DNA of 12,488 nucleotides from Saprospiraceae bacterium (GTDB taxonomy: Bacteria; Bacteroidota; Bacteroidia; Chitinophagales; Saprospiraceae), in contig JALVCY010000283.1 in NCBI GenBank assembly GCA_027009605.1, forward strand, positions 1 to 12,488, given 5' to 3'. This document shows, piece after piece, positions 7,178 to 12,488 of this stretch. The first letter of the stretch is position 1, and every line of letters begins with the position of its first letter. The position numbers and the translations under genes were made by a program. Under the pieces are notes generated by a model. It was not told the origin of the DNA. It searched no databases and saw only the letters and a list, made by a program, of their open reading frames with translations.

Positions 7178-7246
7178 TGAGTTCACTCAGAAAAGTATTC
7201 TGATACAAAACCACCAAATTTTATTCTGTTTAGAGATTTTGTTCAA
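7178..7246 (+). repeat. 69-base repeat, copy D
   Basis: It starts TGAGTTCACTCAGAAAAG and ends GAGATTTTGTTCAA. It matches copy C (727-795, opposite strand) with no gaps and 11 differences. Its inner part contains CAAATTTTATTCTGTTT, as in the left arm of copy B. The last bases contain the TTTG used as the likely -33 element of the promoter that follows. Confidence 0.7.
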
Positions 7247-7271
7247 AAGTTGTCGAAAAAGCTTATATTTG
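7238..7271 (+). promoter_or_regulatory. Promoter for the putative small RNA
   Basis: TTTG (7238-7241) and TATATTTG (7264-7271) match the Bacteroidota -33 and -7 elements. The 22-base spacer is slightly longer than usual. Transcription would start near 7276-7279. The -33 part lies inside repeat copy D. Confidence 0.6.
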
Positions 7272-7276
7272 CGAAA

Positions 7277-7388
7277 TCTTAATGAACCAAGATAATTTAG
7301 ATATCGTAGGATTTTTCACGATATTTAATCTTAATTCAATTCCAATTTCAAAGAAAGCCTTCTTCAGTCTTCTGTAGAAGGCTTTTTT
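7277..7388 (+). ncRNA. Putative small RNA of about 110 nt with two hairpins
   Basis: A consensus -7 box is followed within about 120 bases by a strong intrinsic terminator, with no recognisable gene between. The transcript would fold into a 5' hairpin (7289-7332: AAGAT/ATCTT and TAGATATCGT/ACGATATTTA stems with a 4-base bulge, one G-U pair and a 10-base loop), then an unpaired A/U-rich linker (about 7333-7353), then the terminator hairpin. That is the architecture of a regulatory small RNA. A 31-codon frame (7282-7377, MNQDNLDIVGFF...) occupies the same segment and its stop falls inside the terminator, so a nearly leaderless micropeptide or a leader peptide is an alternative. I recognise no known RNA family. 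The start is inferred from the promoter. Confidence 0.55.
7354..7388 (+). terminator. Strong intrinsic terminator of the small RNA
   Basis: A perfect 10-base-pair stem AAAGCCTTCT/AGAAGGCTTT with a 12-base loop runs into six T residues (7383-7388). It could also insulate asmA from read-through from glyA. Confidence 0.88.
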
Positions 7389-7675
7389 ATGTGGTTGAAC
7401 AATTTGTGTTTGCGCCGGAAAGTCCGGCCTTCATCCTTAACCAAATCTTAAACATTCACGTATATTATCCTAGGGCTTTTGTACGTTTGTCCGTAATTCT
7501 GTAGAAGGAGGGATGTTCGTTTTGGCGGTTATTCGTTTTATAGTACACTAGGTCAAGAAATCGGTCGTTATCTTACTACGAATTAGATTGATAATCAATG
7601 GCTTAAACGGAAAACAAACCAAACTGACTTCCGAAAACCAATTCGTTTGAATCCAAAAAACCAAATTAAGATCGT

Positions 7676-10600
7676 ATGGCAGCAAAGAAAGTAATGAAAA
7701 GGATTTTTATCATTTTTATGGTATTCGTCATCTTATTGGTGGGGGCTGTGGTCGCCATTCCCTATTTTTTCAAGGATGAATTGGTGGCCGCCGTCAAAAG
7801 TACCGCCAATGAAACCATGAATGCGACTTTGGACTTTAAAGATGTGGATATTTCCATATTGCGCAATTTCCCCAATTTGACGCTTACGCTAAAAGATTTA
7901 TCTCTCATCGGGCAGGATGAATTTGCCGGTTTGCCTTTGTACAAAGCGAAAAATACATCTTTGACCATGGATTTGAAGTCGGCGATGAACGCCAAAGACG
8001 GGCCGGTTTCGATTAAAAAAGTGGTTTTGGATGAGCCCGAAGTGAATATTCTTGTTTTGCCGGAAGGCCTAGCCAATTATAATGTCTCTAAACCGGCACC
8101 GGATGATGCCCCTCAGCCGGAAACTAAGTTTAATTTGGATTTGAGCTCTTATGAAATCAATGACGGCCATCTAGTCTATGATGATCGAAGTATCAACTAT
8201 TTTATGGAATTGGAGCACCTGAATCATAGTGGGCAAGGGCATTTTACAGAATCGGTCTTTGATTTGATTACCCGCTCTCATGCGGATGCGCTTACGCTAA
8301 AATACGGGGGAATGACCTACTTGTCTAAAATCAATACAGACTTGACGGCCACCTTCAATATCGACACCAAAAACGCCAAATATACACTTAAAGAAAATGA
8401 TCTGAAACTCAATAATTTGAAGCTTTTGGTAGATGGGTTTGTCCAATTACTGCCCAAGGATGTGATAAAAATGGACATGAGTTTTAAGGCACCGAGCAAC
8501 CGGTTTAAGGATTTATTATCCATCCTGCCGGCGGCTTATGTCAAGGATTTTGAGCAAGTGAAAGCCAATGGCTTCTTTGCCTTAAATGGAACAGTCAAAG
8601 GGAATATGGGCCCTGATGATGAATATCCCGCCATGAAGTTTGCAATGGATGTAAAAAACGGAGATGTGAAATATCCGGACTTGCCGATGGGTATTTCCGG
8701 AATCAATTTGAAGGCTAAGATTCATAAACCCCAAGGTAATTTGAACAGGCTGACGGTCGATATGCCTACCTTTAAGTTGAAAGTTGGGCAAGACCCGGTT
8801 GAAGGGCGTTTGAAATTGTCCAAGCCCATGACCGACCCGAATATTGATACAAAAGTGAAAGGAATCATCAATCTGGCTAATTTTGCGAAAGCTTGGCCAA
8901 TGGAAGGGGTGAAATCCATGTCCGGTATTCTGAATGCGGATGTCGTCCTAAAAGCCGCCATGTCTCAGCTGGATCAAGGAGATTATGAAAATGTAAATAT
9001 GGATGGAGTCGTGGCGATTAAGGATTTGGTCTATGATGCCAAAGACCTGCCTAAAGTAGTGATTCATCAATCGGAGATGCGGTTTTCTCCGAAGTATGTA
9101 GAAGTGCCCAATTTTGATATGAAACTAGGAAAATCTGATTTGAAAGGCTCCGCAAGAATTGATAATATTTTGGCTTATATTTCGCCCAAAAAGACCATGA
9201 AAGGAACGGTCAATATTACCTCCAATACCTTCGATGTCAACGAGTGGATGACGACCGGAGAAACAAGCCCGACGGCATCCGTAGAAAGTACGGAAGAAAA
9301 ACCATTTGACCGGTTTGATTTTGATATGACGGCATCGGTAGGGACAATTCTTTATGACCAATATACTTTGAAGAATTCAAAATTCAAAGGGCAGGCTACT
9401 TCGGAAAAAGTGAATATTCAGAATTGGAGTACCAATATTGGTGACAGTGACCTTTCGGGAAAAGGGGAATTGACCAATTTATTTGGCTATTTATTTGAGA
9501 ATCAGGTCTTGCATGGGAATTTGTACTTAGCTTCTAACTACTTGAATGTCAATCAGTTCATGGAAGACCCGGCCAAAGGTGGACGAACTAATGATGCCGG
9601 AACGGAGTCTGCGGTTTTCTTAGTGCCCGATGGAATGGATATTAATATTACCGGAGATTTTAAGAAGATTAAGTACGAAGATTATTTGTTAACCAATGTG
9701 GACGGAGATATTAAAATGGCGGATAATAAAATGAAATTTGATGATTTTACCGCAGGGTTCTTAGGCGGGCGAATGGGGCTGGACGGAGAGTATAATACAC
9801 AGGATCAGACGTCTCCGAAATTTGATTTTAATTATGCTTTACAAAAAATGGAATTCAAAAGGATTTATGCCCAAATGATGACTTTCAGGAAGCTGGCTCC
9901 GGTGGCAAAATTTATAGATGGTATTTTTAATACGAAACTACATATCAATGGGGTGTTGGGTGAAGATATGATGCCGGATTTGAGCTCTTTGACTGCCTCC
10001 GGTTTGTTGGAGACGATTCGGGGAAAAGTGGACGGGCTAAAACCTTTAGAAAAACTCGCTTCTAGTCTTAATGTCAATGCCGTTAAAAAGCTTTCTTTGA
10101 AGGATACTAAGAATTGGTTTGATATAGAAAACGGGAAGTTGACCTTAAAGCCATTTGATATTGATTATCAAGGTATGAACATGAATGTCACTGGCTTTAC
10201 TAGGTTTGGTGAAGGGATGAATGTCGATATGATATTGAAAATCCCAAGAAAGTTGATGGAAAATAACGCAGCCGGTGCAGCCGCCGGAAAGGGGATGGAT
10301 TGGCTGCGCGGTGAAGCGTCTAAACTAGGCGTAAATATCAAAAAAAGTAAGTACGTCAATGTAAAGGTGAATATGAAGGGGATGTTGGACAATCCTAAAT
10401 TAAAATTAAAACTACTCGGCGGCTCCGGCGAATCTTTGGAAGAAACCGCCAAGGATACAGCCAAGGAAATGGCCAAGCAAGCAGAAGATTCCCTACGAAA
10501 CGTCGCCAACAAAAAACTCGAAGATGCCAAGGCCAAAGCCAAGGCCGAAGCCGATAAAAGGATTGCCGATGCCAAAGCCAAAGCCAAAGCCGAAGCGGAA

Positions 10601-10792
10601 AAAGCCGCCAAAAAAGCGAAGGATGAAGCCATCAAAAAGGTAGGAAAAGAAGTTGGGGGCGCAGTAACGGACAAGGCCAAAGATGTCATTAAGAAAGCCG
10701 GTGGCGAAGAAAAAGCAGATGATATCATCAAGAAAGGAAAGGATGCCATAGATAAGTGGAATCCCTTCAAAAAGAAGAAAAAGAAAAACTAA
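7676..10792 (+). CDS. AsmA-like family protein with Lys/Ala-rich coiled tail
   Basis: The 1038-residue protein starts with a short basic stretch and one membrane helix (about 8-31). It continues with ILRNFPNLTLTLKDLSL (about 60-76), typical of AsmA-like proteins, and a long beta-rich body that fits the repeating-beta-groove fold of the AsmA/YhdP/TamB superfamily. Members are anchored in the inner membrane, span the periplasm, and are linked to lipid transfer and outer-membrane homeostasis; that role here is by family only. From about residue 918 the composition changes to a charged, Ala/Lys/Glu-rich helix, including a 15-residue repeat (DAKAKAKAEADKRIA then DAKAKAKAEAEKAAK, about 950-979), and the protein ends in NPFKKKKKKN. 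The aminopeptidase gene begins six bases after the stop, so they form an operon. The leader is A-rich without Shine-Dalgarno. Confidence 0.85.
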   Translation: MAAKKVMKRIFIIFMVFVILLVGAVVAIPYFFKDELVAAVKSTANETMNATLDFKDVDISILRNFPNLTLTLKDLSLIGQDEFAGLPLYKAKNTSLTMDLKSAMNAKDGPVSIKKVVLDEPEVNILVLPEGLANYNVSKPAPDDAPQPETKFNLDLSSYEINDGHLVYDDRSINYFMELEHLNHSGQGHFTESVFDLITRSHADALTLKYGGMTYLSKINTDLTATFNIDTKNAKYTLKENDLKLNNLKLLVDGFVQLLPKDVIKMDMSFKAPSNRFKDLLSILPAAYVKDFEQVKANGFFALNGTVKGNMGPDDEYPAMKFAMDVKNGDVKYPDLPMGISGINLKAKIHKPQGNLNRLTVDMPTFKLKVGQDPVEGRLKLSKPMTDPNIDTKVKGIINLANFAKAWPMEGVKSMSGILNADVVLKAAMSQLDQGDYENVNMDGVVAIKDLVYDAKDLPKVVIHQSEMRFSPKYVEVPNFDMKLGKSDLKGSARIDNILAYISPKKTMKGTVNITSNTFDVNEWMTTGETSPTASVESTEEKPFDRFDFDMTASVGTILYDQYTLKNSKFKGQATSEKVNIQNWSTNIGDSDLSGKGELTNLFGYLFENQVLHGNLYLASNYLNVNQFMEDPAKGGRTNDAGTESAVFLVPDGMDINITGDFKKIKYEDYLLTNVDGDIKMADNKMKFDDFTAGFLGGRMGLDGEYNTQDQTSPKFDFNYALQKMEFKRIYAQMMTFRKLAPVAKFIDGIFNTKLHINGVLGEDMMPDLSSLTASGLLETIRGKVDGLKPLEKLASSLNVNAVKKLSLKDTKNWFDIENGKLTLKPFDIDYQGMNMNVTGFTRFGEGMNVDMILKIPRKLMENNAAGAAAGKGMDWLRGEASKLGVNIKKSKYVNVKVNMKGMLDNPKLKLKLLGGSGESLEETAKDTAKEMAKQAEDSLRNVANKKLEDAKAKAKAEADKRIADAKAKAKAEAEKAAKKAKDEAIKKVGKEVGGAVTDKAKDVIKKAGGEEKADDIIKKGKDAIDKWNPFKKKKKKN
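10523..10612 (+). repeat. 45-base coding tandem repeat in the AsmA-like tail
   Basis: GATGCCAAGGCCAAAGCC begins at 10523 and a close copy begins 45 bases later at 10568, encoding two 15-residue Lys/Ala/Glu units. Within each unit the GCCAAR dipeptide codon pairs also repeat. This would form a continuous charged helix or coiled coil. Confidence 0.7.
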
Positions 10793-10798
10793 AAAATA

Positions 10799-11887
10799 AT
10801 GACCGTACTAGAGAAGTATGCCGATTTACTCATTAATTACTGTGTAGAAGCACAACCCGGAGAACGGATTTTTGTGGCCTCCACTTTTTTGGCGGAGCCG
10901 CTGTTGCGGGAAGTTTATCGGGCGGGTTTAAGAGCCGGAGCGCATGTTGAGTTTGATTTAGATTTTCGCGGGAAAAGTAATATTTTTTATGCGGAAGCGA
11001 ATAGAGACCAATTAGACTACCTGCCCACCTTGAAGAAGAAAGCTTTTGATGAATTTGACGGTTACTTATTTATCCGGGCACCTTATAATTTGAGAGAGAG
11101 CCAAAACTGGGATGCCGCAAAGACCGCCTTGCGGCAAAAAGCGTTGGCTCCAATAACCGAGCAGTACTTTAAAAGAACTGCCACCCGGGATTTGAAAAGA
11201 AATCTATGCCAATATCCAACGCAGGCTGCCGCCCAAGAAGCCGGTATGTCTTTGGAGGATTATGAGCGTTTTGTTTTTAATGCTTGCCGGCTTTTTGATG
11301 AAGACCCAAAGGCCGGTTGGTTGGAAGTGCGCCGGAGTCAGCAAGAGGCAGTAGATTTGCTAAACAGTTGTACCACAGTACGTTATGTAGGAGACAGGAC
11401 GGATATTTCCTTTTCCACTAAAGGACGGATATGGATGAATTCAGACGGACAAACCAACATGCCTTCCGGTGAAGTTTATACATCACCGGTGGAAGATTCG
11501 GTAAATGGCCATGTTTATTTTCCCTATGCTTTTCATGGAGGCGTAGAGTTAACGGATATTAGATTGGAAGTCAAAGACGGTCTCATCGAAAGCTGGGATG
11601 CAGCCACCAACAAAGCGTATTTAGATAAGATATTTGCCATAGAAGGGGCAAGAAGATTTGGGGAAGCGGCCATCGGTACGAACTATCAGATTGACCGATT
11701 TACAAAAAACATTCTTTTTGATGAAAAAATAGGAGGCACCATCCACATGGCAGTAGGCCAGTCTTATCTTCAAACCGGCGGCAAAAACAAAAGCACGGTG
11801 CATTGGGACATGATAAAACCCATGCAAGAAGGCGGGCAAATTTATGCCGATGGTCAATTAATCTATGAAAACGGCCATTTTTTGTAA
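10799..11887 (+). CDS. M29 family metallo-aminopeptidase
   Basis: The 362-residue protein matches the thermophilic aminopeptidase (M29, AmpS/AmpT-like) family, which removes N-terminal residues from peptides in the cytosol using a two-metal centre. The metal ligands are all present: Glu225 in NMPSGEVYTSP, Glu289 in EGARRFGEAAIGTN, His316 in GGTIHMAVGQSY, and His335 and Asp337 in STVHWDMI. The conserved catalytic-site Tyr is Y323, seven residues after His316. The N-terminal part (LLINYCVEAQPGERIFV) also fits the family, and the length is slightly short of the usual roughly 400 residues. There is no signal peptide. It starts six bases after the AsmA-like stop and probably shares its promoter. 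No functional link to AsmA is established. Confidence 0.93.
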   Translation: MTVLEKYADLLINYCVEAQPGERIFVASTFLAEPLLREVYRAGLRAGAHVEFDLDFRGKSNIFYAEANRDQLDYLPTLKKKAFDEFDGYLFIRAPYNLRESQNWDAAKTALRQKALAPITEQYFKRTATRDLKRNLCQYPTQAAAQEAGMSLEDYERFVFNACRLFDEDPKAGWLEVRRSQQEAVDLLNSCTTVRYVGDRTDISFSTKGRIWMNSDGQTNMPSGEVYTSPVEDSVNGHVYFPYAFHGGVELTDIRLEVKDGLIESWDAATNKAYLDKIFAIEGARRFGEAAIGTNYQIDRFTKNILFDEKIGGTIHMAVGQSYLQTGGKNKSTVHWDMIKPMQEGGQIYADGQLIYENGHFL

Positions 11888-11912
11888 GACCAAGATTAAT
11901 TTATTTGAACTT

Positions 11913-12093
11913 TGAGCTTGCTCCGAAAAGTCTGATGTAGTGGTTACTCTTGGCACCACAAAATTTTATTCTGTTTGCTCCTTTATGGTTAACCCTCTAA
12001 ATCTCCCTACATTAGGGAGACTTGCGGTAAACAAAATAAAATTTTGTTCATTGCTTTAATTCCTAGCGAAGTGGACTTTTCGGAGCGGACTCA
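11913..12093. repeat. Composite palindromic repeat, copy B
   Basis: The first 18 bases (TGAGCTTGCTCCGAAAAG) are identical to copy A. The left arm continues through CACAAAATTTTATTCTG to about 11973. The right arm (12035-12093) matches copy A's right arm with few changes and one indel. The core (11974-12034) is unrelated to that of copy A and carries the hairpin TCTCCCTA-CAT-TAGGGAGA (12002-12020), part of another common Bacteroidota intergenic motif (CCCTCTAAATCTCCC). Confidence 0.7.
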
Positions 12094-12126
12094 ACTTTTC
12101 AAAAGTTTAAAACTTTTGGAAAGTTG
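12092..12126. repeat. 35-base near-perfect palindrome next to copy B
   Basis: Two 17-base arms around one central base: CAACTTTTCAAAAGTTT pairs with AAACTTTTGGAAAGTTG, with a single mismatch that becomes a G-U pair in RNA. It overlaps the last two bases of copy B. The inner 19 bases (12100-12118) are a perfect palindrome. Confidence 0.75.
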
Positions 12127-12200
12127 TCGCCCGTTAGGTAGCAACCAAATTTATTTGGTTATATAGCAAATGGGCGAAGCAAATTTGCGCCACGGGCTGT
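12127..12200. repeat. Multi-hairpin intergenic segment
   Basis: Nested inverted repeats include AACCAAAT-TT-ATTTGGTT (12143-12160), CGCCC/GGGCG (12128-12132 and 12172-12176), GCAAATTTGC (12179-12188) and GCCCGT/ACGGGC (12130-12135 and 12192-12197). The GCCCGT and CGCCC pairings compete, so alternative folds are possible. No protein-coding or tRNA-like structure was recognised. Confidence 0.45.
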
Positions 12201-12345
12201 TGAAAGTAATTGAGATATAAGCCGTTTCGCAGGGTTAAGAAAAGCAAGGCGTTGCTATCTTTGCAGAAAAAAGTAGAAAAACTTGTTGGTTATCAGCCTT
12301 AACCTTTAAATATTAGGTTCTTTGACAAATCCCGTGAAAAATGAG

Positions 12346-12488
12346 TTTTACCGTCTGCTTTAGCTTTTACCGTCTGCTTTAGCTGACGGACCAAAACTAA
12401 GTGGGAAGCCGGCTTTAGCCGCATTTTTTTATTTTTTTGGGTAACCGAATGGGGCTAAAGCCCCTAATAATTTTGCTTCTAGTCCGTT
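12346..12488. repeat. GCTTTAGC palindrome cluster with a 19-base tandem duplication
   Basis: TTTTACCGTCTGCTTTAGC is present twice head to tail without change (12346-12364 and 12365-12383). Further copies of the GCTTTAGC core or its complement lie at 12412-12419 and 12454-12461, the latter within the palindrome GGGGCTAAAGCCCC (12451-12464). ACGGAC (12385-12390) and GTCCGT (12482-12487) suggest the inverted ends of one element, cut by the window edge. Confidence 0.55.

Larger units (their letters stand above)
7145..7675. other. 530-base intergenic region with repeat, small-RNA locus and asmA leader
   Basis: It holds a short hairpin after glyA (7151-7167), repeat copy D (7178-7246), a promoter and probable small RNA (7238-7388), a hairpin GCCGGA-AAG-TCCGGC (7414-7428), a TACGTTTG box (7482-7489) that fits the -7 consensus but lacks a good -33 partner, a perfect 13-base palindrome ATTGATAATCAAT (7587-7599), and an A/C-rich stretch just before the asmA-like start. 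Apart from the possible 31-codon frame within the small RNA, no gene was found. Confidence 0.6.
11888..12488. other. 600-base repeat-rich intergenic region at the right edge
   Basis: No gene was found. It holds composite repeat copy B (11913-12093), a 35-base palindrome (12092-12126), a multi-hairpin stretch (12127-12200), a TATCTTTG box (12257-12264) matching the -7 promoter consensus but without a clear -33 partner, and a cluster of GCTTTAGC-core palindromes (12346-12488) that runs off the window. The TATCTTTG could drive a gene to the right of the window. Confidence 0.65.

Noticed and set aside
10168..10770. 200-codon open frame on the minus strand opposite the AsmA-like tail
   Set aside because: It is antisense to a well-supported gene, and its Ser/Ala/Leu/Phe-rich composition is what the reverse of Lys/Ala/Glu codons yields. 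No signal or domain was seen.
12340..12381. Start of a new plus-strand gene after TATCTTTG
   Set aside because: The ATG at 12341 opens a frame of only 13 codons running through the tandem duplication.

Overview
The window looks like a chromosomal segment from a member of the Bacteroidota. The evidence is a SusC-like/OMP_b-brl_3 outer-membrane receptor, a type IX secretion (T9SS) type A sorting domain, a Bacteroidota-type secreted protein of the 'tail fiber' annotation class, promoters of the TTTG-N(about 20)-TAnnTTTG form, and A-rich leaders without Shine-Dalgarno sequences. The gene content resembles Saprospiria or Chitinophagia, but the sequence alone does not fix the class.

Layout. Bases 1-90 are the last 29 codons of an unrecognised plus-strand gene. 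Bases 91-792 hold a dense cluster of nested inverted repeats between two convergent genes. Bases 793-5730 are a minus-strand block. Read in transcription order it holds a GT-A type glycosyltransferase, then a compact two-gene unit with its own consensus promoter and a strong terminator (T9SS-sorted secreted protein, then a secreted adhesin/tail-fiber-like protein that starts inside the previous stop codon), then a TonB-dependent-receptor-like outer-membrane protein. Plus-strand glyA (serine hydroxymethyltransferase) diverges from the glycosyltransferase. A 530-base gap follows, holding a repeat copy, a promoter, and a probable two-hairpin small RNA that ends in a good intrinsic terminator. Next is a two-gene operon of a large AsmA-like protein with a Lys/Ala-rich coiled tail and an M29 metallo-aminopeptidase. 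The last 600 bases are again repeats only.

Most of the genes serve the cell envelope or housekeeping. The minus-strand genes are exported or envelope-linked, glyA supplies one-carbon units, and the AsmA-like protein probably works at the inner membrane or periplasm.

The most unusual feature is a repeat family in the intergenic regions. Two copies (461-695 and 11913-12093) share left and right arms but carry unrelated hairpin cores. Two shorter 69-base copies (727-795 and 7178-7246) align without gaps at 58 of 69 positions. One short copy supplies the TGA stop codon of the receptor gene. The other supplies the likely -33 element of the small-RNA promoter. I found no CRISPR array, tRNA, rRNA, transposase or defence gene.
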